Counted from the stretch's first letter, positions 17,571 through 26,472 are shown. The stretch is 64,000 nucleotides of DNA from Methanobacterium veterum (GCF_000745485.1 NZ_JQJK01000014.1:1-64000), one strand, 5' to 3'. Notes: generated by a model not told the origin, from the sequence alone. Numbers and translations are program-made.

Positions 17571-17715
17571 TTATTAGATGATCTTTGCAAAATTTCTGTA
17601 AATATCATAAATACTAAAAAAATCTTAAAAAGAATAGTTAATGGTTTTATAATGAATATATACTGGAAATTATCGTAATTTTCAGTATAAACTAAATTAA
17701 ATCATCTTCTTTGAC

Positions 17716-18519
17716 TTATTTTAATGGCACTTCTGGAGTGTGTTCCCATACTGCACCAGCTATTATATTCACAAGGCCGATAAGATAAGGGTTTTTTGAT
17801 GTAACACCAGACTTGGTCTTTCCAGGATATGGAGGTACAAACATAAATTCATTATTATCAATGAATATAAATATGGATTTAGCATACTGTTCTGGAGGTA
17901 AAGGGAGGCTATCTAAATATTTAGAAAGATCCCCAAAGTCTAAAACATCTATTTCCTGTCCATCATGCACCGTTAAGTTTTTTAAGTTGTAACGACTTGC
18001 AATGGATGTGTCCTTCCCAAATGTTAATAACTCAATTTTTAAGTCTTTGTTCTTTACAAAAGAAAGAAAATCTATATATTCTGTAGGGAGAAGAACCTTT
18101 ATCGACTTTTTGGCTTTACTTATTAACTCTTCCATACTGTGTTCAACATTATTTTCGCCAAAGAGAGTCCATATGATTTCAGAATCTTCCGACTCTAAAT
18201 TACTTTTTTCAAGATGCTCTAATTCGTCTAGGGCGCTTTTTTCTGCATTTTTATGCACTTCTATCAGATGTTTAAGGGCTATTTTGGGAGGGGTAGCCCT
18301 GTAAATTGCAGGTTTGGAACTAACCATCATTACCAGGCCTTTGTCCATTAATCCTTTTAAACTTTGATATACACTTGGTTTAGGCACGTTTAAATATTCA
18401 TATATTCGTTTAACTTCTGCACGTTCAAATAGTACTAAAGTAGAGTACACTTTAGCCTCGTATTCGGCTAATCCCATAGTTTTCAATGATTCAATAAGGT
18501 TGGTTGATATTTCATTCAT
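17716..18519 (-). CDS. TrmB-family transcriptional regulator
   Basis: A 267-residue protein with the TrmB winged-helix domain at residues 8-75 (LKTMGLAEYEAKVYSTLV, then KRIYEYLNVPKPSVYQSLKGL with KPSVYQSL as recognition helix) followed by a coiled coil (about 90-115) and a C-terminal effector-binding/phospholipase-D-like region. TrmB proteins are archaeal repressors or activators answering to sugars or other ligands. The gene precedes the YhgE-like gene on the same strand and both leaders contain the GTAGTT/AACTAC palindrome, so autoregulation and control of the membrane protein are likely. Confidence 0.88.
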   Translation of the reverse strand: MNEISTNLIESLKTMGLAEYEAKVYSTLVLFERAEVKRIYEYLNVPKPSVYQSLKGLMDKGLVMMVSSKPAIYRATPPKIALKHLIEVHKNAEKSALDELEHLEKSNLESEDSEIIWTLFGENNVEHSMEELISKAKKSIKVLLPTEYIDFLSFVKNKDLKIELLTFGKDTSIASRYNLKNLTVHDGQEIDVLDFGDLSKYLDSLPLPPEQYAKSIFIFIDNNEFMFVPPYPGKTKSGVTSKNPYLIGLVNIIAGAVWEHTPEVPLK

Positions 18520-18539
18520 ATTAATAGATCCTAAAGTTA

Positions 18540-18553
18540 GTAGTTTTTAACTA
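18540..18553 (-). promoter_or_regulatory. GTAGTT operator upstream of TrmB gene
   Basis: TAGTT-TTT-AACTA is a perfect palindrome; with the G at 18540 the left arm equals the GTAGTT half site found twice before the YhgE-like gene. It lies 20-35 bases ahead of the TrmB ATG, consistent with autoregulation. Confidence 0.55.
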
Positions 18554-18665
18554 AACTAATATAGATCAGTCATAAGGATAAAAATTGCGGTTGTCAAAAA
18601 ATAATATAGATCTGTATTTTACAAATTCGAGCTGTTATTATACTTTAAACCAGATTATAAATAAT

Positions 18666-19508
18666 TTAAAGTTGTTTTGATTTCATTGATTTTATGTACC
18701 AGTCTATAATTTCTCTTGATATACTCATCTTTGAAGGCAGCTCTGGAAGATTATCAATGCTGAACCATTTTGCATCTGTTATTTCATAGTTATCAACGCA
18801 TATTTCACCGCTTTCATACTCAGATATAAAGCCAATCATCAGTGAATGGGGAAACGGCCATGGTTGACTTCCAAAATATCTTATATTTTTAACCTTTAAG
18901 CCTACCTCTTCTGCAACTTCTCTTTTTACACATTCTTCAAGGGTTTCTCCCGGTTCTACAAACCCTGCAATAATACTGTACCAGTTTTCGGGGAAATTAC
19001 TGCCACGAGCCAGGAGAATTTTATCATCTTTTAATACTGCGGTTATTATGGCTGGAGAAATACGGGTGTAACTTATGAATCCGCATTCTGGACAGATTTT
19101 TGCATTTTCACCCTGTAGCGCCTCAGTTTGAAAGCCGCATCTACCGCAGTACTGGTGCGTCTGATCCCAATTTACAATCTGAAAAGCTTTTCCAGCTAGA
19201 AGGAACACATCTTCATCTAAAACGCCATATAATGAACGCAACTCTCTAAAATCCATTTTTTTCAGCTCATCTGTATCAAAATTGACTTCTGCAGAGTAAC
19301 AGGGATGCCCATCTAATGTTCCAAGATACTGGGTTCTAATTGGAAAAATATCAAATTCTTCTATATTCTTTGTGCAGGGGATCTTAATCTCGTTATCGGT
19401 TACTAATAATTTATTCTGGTTAAACACGAACCAGTATGCGCAGTTATCATTTTCAGGATCTGGAATAACTGCTGGAATGTATCGATTGTAAATGCTTTCT
19501 CTTGACAT
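18666..19508 (-). CDS. NudC-type NAD(H) pyrophosphatase (Nudix)
   Basis: A 280-residue Nudix hydrolase with the NudC layout: variable N-terminal domain, a four-cysteine zinc ribbon (CGRCGF ... CPECGF), the Nudix box GFVEPGETLEECVKREV-AEEVGL (catalytic Glu residues REVxEE), and the NudC signature SQPWPFPHS after the box. It hydrolyses NADH/NAD+ to NMN and AMP, and NudC homologues also remove NAD caps from RNA. The ATG at 19508 (MSRESIYNRYIP) was chosen over a longer frame from 19562 because homologues begin near there. Stands alone. Confidence 0.92.
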   Translation of the reverse strand: MSRESIYNRYIPAVIPDPENDNCAYWFVFNQNKLLVTDNEIKIPCTKNIEEFDIFPIRTQYLGTLDGHPCYSAEVNFDTDELKKMDFRELRSLYGVLDEDVFLLAGKAFQIVNWDQTHQYCGRCGFQTEALQGENAKICPECGFISYTRISPAIITAVLKDDKILLARGSNFPENWYSIIAGFVEPGETLEECVKREVAEEVGLKVKNIRYFGSQPWPFPHSLMIGFISEYESGEICVDNYEITDAKWFSIDNLPELPSKMSISREIIDWYIKSMKSKQL

Positions 19509-19889
19509 AATTAATAGTAATTTAACTTTTTGATAAATAATTATTCGTATATGGTGTGCCATTTGTTTAATTACAATGCTCCAAATTATGGCACTTTAAA
19601 GTCTCAAAATATAGGTAACAACTTTTCATTATTTCAAAAATTATTTCAAAAATTTTTACCCCTATTTTTAAATAGGAGAAAAAATAATATAAATAATCTT
19701 CAAATCTTAAATTTGCAATTTAAATTTTTCTATTTAATTGCAATAAAAAGAAACATATATGTAGATAAGACATAAGTAACATTGCTTATTTTACCCTATC
19801 TCCATTGAAAAATTTTAAATAAAAATGGAGAAATAAAGTTCAAGGCGTAAGACTGTATAATTAAATTATAAAAAGGAGAGAAAAATTAA
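19509..19889. other. Gene-free stretch
   Basis: AT-rich DNA with a short direct repeat (AATTATTTCAAAA twice near 19630). GGAGA at 19876 belongs to the next gene. No other feature seen. Confidence 0.4.
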
Positions 19890-20165
19890 ATGGTAGATGC
19901 AGAGTTTTATGAAAAATTAATTGAAATATCAAATTTTATGGAAGAAAAAGGTGACGGAATTAGTTATATTCGTAATGAAGCTGATTATTATACCATTGGA
20001 ACAAGAAAATACAGTGAAGAAATAGCCAGATATCTTGATGAAACTGTGGAAAAATGGGAAGGTAGTGAAGACTACATAAACGAGAATAAAAAGAAAGGAA
20101 AGAGATCTGAAGCCGCAAAAAGAATTGGTTATATCTGGAAAATTCCATTGACTGTAGCAAAATAA
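19890..20165 (+). CDS. Hypothetical protein, 91 aa
   Basis: ATG at 19890 after AAGGAGAG opens a 91-codon frame. The product is soluble and charged: MVDAEFYEKLIEISNFMEEKGD at the start, then a Tyr-rich central part and a C-terminal KKKGKRSEAAKRIGYIWKIP basic tail. No known motif was recognised. Stands alone between other short orphan genes. Confidence 0.6.
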   Translation: MVDAEFYEKLIEISNFMEEKGDGISYIRNEADYYTIGTRKYSEEIARYLDETVEKWEGSEDYINENKKKGKRSEAAKRIGYIWKIPLTVAK

Positions 20166-20476
20166 ATGTTAACTTGAATAATTAACTTTTTATGGGCTAG
20201 AACCTATTTTACGCTCATGACTTGAATATTATTCTGTATATCTTTTTATATAGTTGTTTAATTTATTAAACGACTCAGTACAGTTTACACATGTCATGAA
20301 TGAGTGTAACATGTTCAAGTCCAATAATCATTAATTTTGTTGAATATTGATACCAGCTTGTTAACTATCCGTTTTTAATTAGAATATCTAGTAAAAACAG
20401 GTTTACGTTGAAATTAGTTGGTAACTGGTCTTATAACTAATTAAATAATCTATTAATTTTAGAATTATAAAATAAG

Positions 20477-20510
20477 GAGAGATTATAATGGTATTTTACC
20501 ACTATCTCTC
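20477..20510. terminator. Hairpin spanning the stop codon of the 71-aa gene
   Basis: GAGAGAT (20477-20483) pairs with ATCTCTC (20504-20510), and an inner TGGTA/TACCA stem closes on a three-base loop. The stop codon of the minus-strand gene (20483-20485) is inside the stem. Probably a transcription or translation terminating structure; the loop size recalls the hairpin arrays. Confidence 0.5.
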
Positions 20511-20698
20511 ATTGAAGCTAACCTGCTGGTAATTATGGTCTTTGCTATTAAGAGGTCATGATTTTTCCCTTTGCATACAGCAATTTCAGCTTCAATTTGT
20601 TTAAGTAGTTCTTTCAGCCCTTTAGGGTTGCATCTGCTCGCTTTTTTTAATAAATCCTCTGATTCTTTTTTGTTTTCTGTGTTTTTCCTGAATTTCAT
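20483..20698 (-). CDS. Hypothetical protein, 71 aa
   Basis: A short basic, helical protein: MKFRKNTENKKESEDLLKK, then KGLKELLKQIEAEIAVCKGK and a C-terminal helix LLIAKTIITSRLASM. The ATG at 20698 has only a weak GGAATG upstream. No family recognised. A hairpin covers its stop codon. The gene's upstream region holds the duplicated promoter-like element at about 20985-21137. Confidence 0.45.
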   Translation of the reverse strand: MKFRKNTENKKESEDLLKKASRCNPKGLKELLKQIEAEIAVCKGKNHDLLIAKTIITSRLASMRDSGKIPL

Positions 20699-20984
20699 TT
20701 GTGGTCATTCCAATTTTTAATATTAGATAGAATTTAACAGTATAAATGTAGATTAATTAACCTAAATGGATGAAAACCTCCATTTTGGTTAACTTTTATT
20801 AAAAAAGAAATATGAATCCTGATTTAAATGGTTAAAATCTGATTCTAAATAGATATAATCGCAATATAAAGATATAATGAAGATGTTTCTAATCAAATAT
20901 AAACTTTGCGACTCCAAAAATTAATAAATTTATGTGTATTTGGAATATATGATCCTGCTATCTATTTAACTATTAAATTAGTGT

Positions 20985-21137
20985 GGCAATTTATATATTA
21001 CTGTTTAATTTAAGTTCATGTTATAGATGTTGAAATTAATGCAGTATTTTCATGTGAATATCTAAAATACAGGTCTTCTTATTAATTATAATTTAACATA
21101 AAGTATAAATCCTGCCTGTAATGGACATGAGTGTTTT
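20985..21137 (-). ncRNA. Duplicated promoter/RNA-like element, copy 1
   Basis: Matches 26950-27097 in order and orientation. Shared blocks on the plus strand: AATTATAATTTAAC (21084-21097 / 27049-27062), AAAGTATAAAT (21100-21110 / 27064-27074) and GACATGAGTGTTTT (21124-21137 / 27084-27097); similarity continues to lower coordinates (ATTAAT-GTA-TTTCA-GTG and TACAxGT). Read on the minus strand, ATTTATACTTT is a TATA box about 25 bases ahead of the conserved stretch, so both copies could make a small RNA or share a long leader. It fills part of the gene-free interval 20699-21287. Confidence 0.45.
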
Positions 21138-21235
21138 AGAATAGTAAATAAACTTTTTTTAATTCTATTTTAAAAAATAACTTTAAGGGCTAGAGTTTTT
21201 TTATTAATGAAAAATTTAAAAATTAATTAAATTTT

Positions 21236-21257
21236 AAAGAGAAAAAGATTTCTCTTT
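21236..21257 (-). terminator. Terminator hairpin of the Alba gene
   Basis: AAAGAGAAA (21236-21244) pairs with TTTCTCTTT (21249-21257) over nine bases with a four-base loop, 30 bases after the Alba stop on the minus strand, and is followed on that strand by T-rich sequence. Confidence 0.65.
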
Positions 21258-21287
21258 AAAGAGAGGTTTTATAAGGATTTTTAGATT

Positions 21288-21560
21288 TTATTTGCTGAGC
21301 TGTATTTCAATGGCTGAAACGTTACTGTTTGATCCTTCCATGCTTGATACTTCTTCTGTGCTGATATCTATAGCTCCTACTTCTGCATCGGTTATAAATC
21401 TATTTCTTACAATTTCGGCAACATCAACTGCCCTACTTATGGCTCTTCCTCTGGCCTTTAACATAACCGATGGAACGCCACCATTCATTTGAGTTACTAC
21501 AGCTAGAACATAGTTCATTACAGGTTTATTTCCAATGTATACAATATTTTCTTCTGACAT
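21288..21560 (-). CDS. albA: Alba DNA/RNA-binding protein
   Basis: A 90-residue Alba protein, the small dimeric archaeal chromatin and RNA-binding protein. It starts [21 protein letters not shown] and carries the conserved KPVMNYV strand-helix start, the basic-loop equivalent around [19 protein letters not shown], and the final strand SAIEIQL. The ATG at 21560 follows GGAGGTTAAAAAG; the longer frame upstream is only the hairpin array read through. In this family the lysine-rich loop binds nucleic acid. Its leader is unusual: about 250 bases of triplet-loop hairpins lie between the start codon and the likely TATA box near 21875. Confidence 0.93.
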   Translation of the reverse strand: MSEENIVYIGNKPVMNYVLAVVTQMNGGVPSVMLKARGRAISRAVDVAEIVRNRFITDAEVGAIDISTEEVSSMEGSNSNVSAIEIQLSK

Positions 21561-21586
21561 CTTTTTAACCTCCATTTTTGGGGCCG

Positions 21587-21800
21587 CCGAACACTTTGTG
21601 TTCGGGCCCTCGAATGCGTAGCATTCGGGGCCGAGGAAACTATGTTTCCACAGGCCTTCGAAAATCATAGATTTTCAAAAGGTTCAGAAAATCCTCAAAA
21701 AATTCATAGAATTTTTTGGGAGCCCTCGAAAACTCCGTTTTCGGGGCCGGGGAAATTTAGTTTCCTCCGGTTAGAAAATACTATGTATTTTCTAAAATCT
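21587..21800. repeat. Hairpin array in the Alba leader
   Basis: At least eight triplet-loop hairpins: CGAACAC-TTT-GTGTTCG, CGAATGC-GTA-GCATTCG, GGAAAC-TAT-GTTTCC, GAAAATC-ATA-GATTTTC, AAAAATTC-ATA-GAATTTTT, CGAAAAC-TCC-GTTTTCG, AGAAAATAC-TAT-GTATTTTCT, AAAATCT-CAAG-AGATTTT. Short G+C-rich spacers (GGGCC, GGGGCCG) separate several of them. The array would be transcribed as the 5' leader of Alba if the TATA-like TATATAATATTAAA (minus strand, near 21870) is the promoter. The remaining DNA to 22214 shows no gene. Confidence 0.9.
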
Positions 21801-22214
21801 CAAGAGATTTTCTTCAACCTCTAATAAAAAAAACTTCAAGTATTACCTTATTTGGATTTAATATTATATACAGTTATGTATTTAAGATTCATATTGTGGG
21901 GTTAATAACAGATTAAAAAGTAATCGATGCAGATATACAGAATGTTAGGATTAATCTTTAGTTCTAAATCTTTTAAATGTTTTTTAGTAGGGAGAATATA
22001 CCTTGAAATATTAATTAAATTTATATTTTCATGTTTTTATGTCCTTCTAATTTGTAGATTTAATTGAAAATAGTTAATTAATCTTTTTATCTTAAAATAT
22101 AATTATTCAACTTCTAAATCCTAAATAAACTTTAAAAATAATCTTTTAAATTATAATAAAAAATAATGGAGTTAATACAAAAAGCAAATTATATGGAAAT
22201 TGGGCTATTGAATA

Positions 22215-22409
22215 TTAAAAATTCAATTTCTGCAGTGCAGGCCTTAAATCTATATTAATATATTTTTCTAAACCTGCTATCATGTCCTTTGCTTCTTTCA
22301 TTCTTTGTACAAGTTCCATTATCTCTGCAGGCTCTAGATAGTCCCATAAAGAGCTGTCATTTTTTAATTTAACTATGATGTTCCACCAATTTACTACGGT
22401 ATTTTTCAT
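22215..22409 (-). CDS. Small NWW-family protein, paralog 1
   Basis: A 64-residue protein that is clearly paralogous to the product of 25777-26022: both read VNWWNII-x-K, WDYLEPAEI-x-E, QR-x-EAK, I-x-GL-x2-YI, PALQKL-x-F in the same order and spacing. Alpha-helical, acidic to neutral, with no cysteine or membrane helix. ATG at 22409 follows GAGGTGAT; a GTG at 22418 is an alternative. No known family recognised. The strong conservation between two copies 3.5 kb apart shows it is a real, selected gene. Confidence 0.7.
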   Translation of the reverse strand: MKNTVVNWWNIIVKLKNDSSLWDYLEPAEIMELVQRMKEAKDMIAGLEKYINIDLRPALQKLNF

Positions 22410-22965
22410 ATCTATCACCTCGAAATTTTGATTAAAATAAACAGAAATATTAGTATAATGTGAATAATTTGAAGCGGTGTAATTAGTACAGATAGTTATA
22501 AATCAGTAATATACTAACATATTGTATCTAAATCATTAATAAGCTTTTCTATACATTTATAATAGTATTACATTCTCTAGATATTTGTTATTACTTTAAT
22601 TAAAGTATTTGACCTTTTAAATTAATTTTATTACATTTCAAAATTGTGACAAAGATTTAAAGCATATTTAAAGAAAAATAGCTGGTTTTTTGTTTTATTT
22701 TGATAACGATGGGGTTCGAAAATTATATCTCGTAATGGATTATAACTAAATACTGATTTTTTAAACCTTAATAACATATTAATGGTTGATTTAAATGAAA
22801 ACTTTGATGAATTAATTAAAATATATGAAATTGACAAATAGAATCATTTAAAGAATGCTATAATAAATAAAGAGGATATTAGGCTTGATTTTATACAATA
22901 ACCTGTATAAATTGATATTAATATAATTTTATTTTATAAAATTAGTTATTTAACTTTGAATATAG
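22410..22965. other. Gene-free stretch, possible gene remnant
   Basis: AT-rich DNA. A short plus-strand frame ending near 22841 (MVDLNENFDELIKIYEIDK) has protein-like composition but no ribosome site and only 19 codons; it may be the tail of a lost gene. Nothing else was recognised. Confidence 0.35.
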
Positions 22966-23298
22966 TTACAATTCTTTTTGGATTTTAATTAATTGAATAT
23001 GTTTGTCAGTTTTTTTTAAGTCTTCTTTAACTTTATTATCCAGGACTTTTTTGTGTTTAATTAATTTTAAAATTTTGTTGTGCATTTCTTTATTTTTCTT
23101 GTCCATGTATTCAAGTTCTTTTTTGTAAGTTTCTAATGTATGTTCAATATTATCTAAGTAATGAATATCTGCTTTTTTTTGTTCTTTAAATGTTTTCAAT
23201 GTGTTTTCTATTATGTCTAGATAGCCTTTCCCTATGCTTTCTGGCTTTTTAATTGACTTTTCAACTCTTTGTTTATTATTCATTTTTTGATCAGACAT
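22966..23298 (-). CDS. Coiled-coil hypothetical protein, 110 aa
   Basis: Lys/Glu-rich, almost entirely helical protein with an internal repeat: YLDIIENTLKTFKEQKKADI is echoed 20 residues later by YLDNIEHTLETYKKELEYM. Heptad patterns predict a long coiled coil. ATG at 23298 has no clear ribosome site. No membrane segment or metal site. Family unknown; possibly a structural or scaffold peptide of the neighbouring orphan gene set. Confidence 0.5.
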   Translation of the reverse strand: MSDQKMNNKQRVEKSIKKPESIGKGYLDIIENTLKTFKEQKKADIHYLDNIEHTLETYKKELEYMDKKNKEMHNKILKLIKHKKVLDNKVKEDLKKTDKHIQLIKIQKEL

Positions 23299-23659
23299 AA
23301 TACTATTTTTGTAAATAATAATATTAAAAATTTTGTACTTTTGTTTCCCTAATTTCTGAATTTATTTTAAAAGAAAGTTGAGTACTTAGAAAGAATATAT
23401 TTTGTTAATACATATTTAAATAATGTTTTTGATTTAATTGACCTAATTTTACACTAATTTGATTTAATTATTCAATTTTAAGGATAATGATGACATATTA
23501 GATGTGCATTATCTATTTTTTGATTTTTAAATTTTATTTTACTATCTGCTCTAATTAAACCTTTAATTTATATAGATGTAACTCTAATCATAGTATAATA
23601 CAAATAATTATATATTTTAATAATTTTAAAATTATATTAAATTAAATGAAGGGTTTTAA
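23299..23659. other. Gene-free stretch upstream of the hybrid kinase
   Basis: AT-rich promoter-type DNA between divergent genes. No repeat or structured element recognised. Confidence 0.4.
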
Positions 23660-25165
23660 ATGTGTATAAAAGTTTTATTAGTTGAAGATGAAGTAATCAC
23701 AGCTTTAGATATTAAGATATCACTAGAAAAGCTAGGATTTGAAGTACTTTCCATTGAAGATACTGGAAAAGATGCTATCAACAGGATAAAAAAGTTAAAA
23801 CCAGATCTAATTTTAATGGACATAGTACTTAAAGGAGAACTGGATGGTATAGAAACTACAAAATTAATTAAAAAGCGCTTTGATGTTCCAGTAGTATATT
23901 TAACTGCTTATTCTGATAAAAAAACATTTGAAAGGGCCAAATTAACTGAACCATATGGTTTTATTGTAAAACCAGCCGGTATTTATGAACTAAAATGTAA
24001 CATAGAAAATGCTTTTTATAAATACAAATTAGAAAAAAAGTTAAAAAAACAGGCTGATTTGCTTAATCTCACTCATGATGCTATAATTGTCCATGATATG
24101 ATGGATAAAATTACTTTTTGGAATAAAGGTGCTGAAGAAAGGTATGGCTGGCATGAGGAAGAAGTTTTGGGTGAAGTTACTCATGACTTACTTAAAACTG
24201 AATTTCCAGATTCATTAAATGAAACCTGTGAACGTTTTCTTTCTAAAGGTTACTGGGAAGGTGAATTAATTCATACAAAACGCAGTGGTGAAAAGATTAT
24301 AGTTTCCAGTAGGTGGGCATTACAGAAGGATGAAAATAATATCCCAATTGGTTTTATGGAAATTAACAGCGATATTACAGAGCGTAAAAGGGCTGAAGAA
24401 TCATTAAGGGAAGCAAATGATAAACTGGAACTAAAGGTTCAGAAAAGAACAGCTGAATTGAATATTCTTGTAGATGAACTGAAACGCTCCAATGACGAAC
24501 TGAAACAGTTTGCCTATGTCACTTCCCATGACCTTCAGGAACCACTTAGAACAATAGCTAGTTTTACACAACTTTTAAAGCGGCGATATAAGCATAAATT
24601 AGATGAAGATGCAGATGAATTTATAAATTATATTGTAGATGGTGCAAATCGGATGCAAACAATGATTAAAGCACTGTTAGATTATTCAAGGGTCAATACA
24701 AGAAATAATGAATTTAAACTCTCGGATTTCGAAGAAATTTTAAATCAAACATTAAATAGTTTGAAAATAGCTATTGATGAAAGTAATGCAGTAATTACAA
24801 TAGATCCACTCCCTACGGTGATGGTAGATGATAAACAAATGATCCAGCTTTTCCAGAACCTTATAAGTAATGCAATTAAATTTCGTAAAAAACAAGGAGA
24901 AATGAAAGTTCATATTTCTTGTAAAAAAGTAAGTAATAACTATATATTTTCAGTTGCTGATAATGGAATAGGCATAGAACCGCAGTTTAGAGATCGTATA
25001 TTTGAAGTATTCCAGAGATTGCATACTCGAGATGAATATTCTGGGACTGGAATTGGACTTGCAGTTTGTAAAAAAATTGTTGAACGTCATGGGGGACAAA
25101 TATGGGTTGAATCAGAATTCGGAAACGGTTCGACATTTTATTTTACCATTAGATCTAACAATTAA
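23660..25165 (+). CDS. Hybrid sensor: REC-PAS-histidine kinase
   Basis: A 501-residue cytoplasmic two-component protein. Residues 1-118 form a receiver domain with phospho-acceptor Asp54 (LILMDIVLKG) and Lys104; residues about 130-245 a PAS domain ending in the PAC-like DITERKRAEE; about 250-285 a coiled coil; then a HisKA domain with His290 (TSHDLQEPLRT) and a HATPase domain with N box (NLISNAIKF), DNGIGI and GTGIGLAVCKKIVERHGG. No membrane helix, so the signal is internal or arrives by phosphotransfer to the receiver. The receiver closely resembles the lone response regulator at 57722. Weak ribosome site (AAGGG) before ATG 23660. Confidence 0.9.
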   Translation: MCIKVLLVEDEVITALDIKISLEKLGFEVLSIEDTGKDAINRIKKLKPDLILMDIVLKGELDGIETTKLIKKRFDVPVVYLTAYSDKKTFERAKLTEPYGFIVKPAGIYELKCNIENAFYKYKLEKKLKKQADLLNLTHDAIIVHDMMDKITFWNKGAEERYGWHEEEVLGEVTHDLLKTEFPDSLNETCERFLSKGYWEGELIHTKRSGEKIIVSSRWALQKDENNIPIGFMEINSDITERKRAEESLREANDKLELKVQKRTAELNILVDELKRSNDELKQFAYVTSHDLQEPLRTIASFTQLLKRRYKHKLDEDADEFINYIVDGANRMQTMIKALLDYSRVNTRNNEFKLSDFEEILNQTLNSLKIAIDESNAVITIDPLPTVMVDDKQMIQLFQNLISNAIKFRKKQGEMKVHISCKKVSNNYIFSVADNGIGIEPQFRDRIFEVFQRLHTRDEYSGTGIGLAVCKKIVERHGGQIWVESEFGNGSTFYFTIRSNN

Positions 25166-25352
25166 TTAAATTTATTTTCATTAATTTTTAGGGCGGTTTT
25201 AAGTTTTAAAACGTAAACTTTGTCTTGGTATGATTAATTGAGGGGTTTATTATTGATTTATTTAAGTATGTTATAGCGCGATGTTACATAATTAGATACT
25301 TTTTAATACAAATAATTGTAAAAGTATTACTTAGAGGTGTAGGGGTGATAAC

Positions 25353-25634
25353 GTGAAAGAGGAAATGATGATGGGAAAAATGAAAGAAATGATGATGATG
25401 GAAAAGATGATGAAAAAAAAGATGATGACTAAAGAAATAATGGAACAGCTCTCTGAACAGGATAAAAGGAAACTTTTAGCCATGAAAATAGACCTTAAGA
25501 TTACCATGATTGAACAGAAACTTGAGATGATGGAACGCAAAAAGAGGCTCATGGCTTCTAAATTAGATATGAAAAACTCTATGATAGAAAAGAAACTTGA
25601 AATAATGAAAGCAGTTAAAGAAATGTTAAAATAA
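25353..25634 (+). CDS. Methionine-rich coiled-coil peptide, 93 aa
   Basis: GTG at 25353 lies at the right distance from GGGGTGAT. About 27 of 93 residues are Met, concentrated in the first 30 (EEMMMGKMKEMMMMEKMMKK). The rest is Lys/Glu/Leu-rich and helical, with an internal near-repeat (KLEMMERKKRLMASKLDMK then KKLEIMKAVKEMLK). Met-rich amphipathic helices bind soft metals such as Cu(I) or hydrophobic peptides (as in the SRP M domain), but no specific function can be given. The strict alternation with Lys makes low-complexity expansion likely. Confidence 0.6.
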   Translation: MKEEMMMGKMKEMMMMEKMMKKKMMTKEIMEQLSEQDKRKLLAMKIDLKITMIEQKLEMMERKKRLMASKLDMKNSMIEKKLEIMKAVKEMLK

Positions 25635-25776
25635 AACTTAGTTTTATGGACTAATAAAGTATTTAATGACTTTATTGGTCTTTTAACTATTTATTATCAG
25701 TATAGTATCATACATTGACTTTTTAAATTATAATTTTGATACCATAAAATAAAAAAATGGTGGATTAGAGATGTTT

Positions 25777-26022
25777 TTATATGTTGTATCTATAAATTTG
25801 AAAATTATAGACATACCATGGATCCGTTAAAAATTGTAATTTTTGCAATGCCGGGCCTAAATGGATACGAATATATCTATCCAGTCCAACTATCTTTTCT
25901 TTTGCTTCAGTTACTCTCTGTAGGATTTCTACTATTTCTGCAGGTTCTAGATAATCCCATGTGGATTTATCGTGGCTGATTTTGTTTATAATATTCCACC
26001 AATTAACTGATTTTTTACTCAC
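25777..26022 (-). CDS. Small NWW-family protein, paralog 2
   Basis: Paralog of 22215-22409 (VNWWNII, WDYLEPAEI, PALQKL shared) with a longer C-terminus (LTDPWYVYNFQIYRYNI). The ATG at 26037 overlaps GGAGG, which itself is ideally placed for the in-frame GTG at 26022; the GTG is the likely start and gives a protein of 81 residues aligned with the start of paralog 1. Helical and soluble; family unknown. Confidence 0.7.
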   Translation of the reverse strand: MSKKSVNWWNIINKISHDKSTWDYLEPAEIVEILQRVTEAKEKIVGLDRYIRIHLGPALQKLQFLTDPWYVYNFQIYRYNI

Positions 26023-26472
26023 ATCATCAACCTCCATAAATTTTGATAAAAATAATAAGATCGTTGTTAGAGGGGACTGTAATGTGTTAATAATAACTGA
26101 ATATATCGAAGTTATAATAAGGTATAGAATATAATTATTAATATTGGTTTTAATGTCTTATATTTTTTCCTGTTAATCCAGTACATGCAAAGTCACCTGA
26201 ATTAAAAAAGCATTAAATTTTTGTTAAAATAATCTATAAGTTAAGGCGATAACATCAAAAATTTTAGGGGATCAATTAGTTTAAATTAAAATGGGGAACC
26301 TAAAAGTTAATATTAAACTTTAAAAATGTTATTTTATTTTATATCACTCATTTCTATTGCTTTTACGACTAAATGGTGGTATGTAGTAAATGGACAGTTA
26401 AAAATAGTATTCAAATAATAATTAACTATCAAATTAAATTACAGCACCTTATTTATAATTATCTAACAAAAA
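26023..26472. other. Gene-free stretch
   Basis: AT-rich DNA between two minus-strand orphan genes. No structure recognised. Confidence 0.4.

Noticed and set aside
19509..19562. Longer start for the NudC-like gene
   Set aside because: The extra 18 residues do not fit the family and ATG 19508 matches the usual beginning.
20488..20532. 14-codon plus-strand frame with GGAGAG ahead
   Set aside because: The purine stretch is part of the hairpin at 20477-20510 and the frame is antisense to the 71-aa gene.
22631..22837. 68-codon minus-strand frame
   Set aside because: No ribosome site, low-complexity composition; the opposite strand has a similarly weak short frame.
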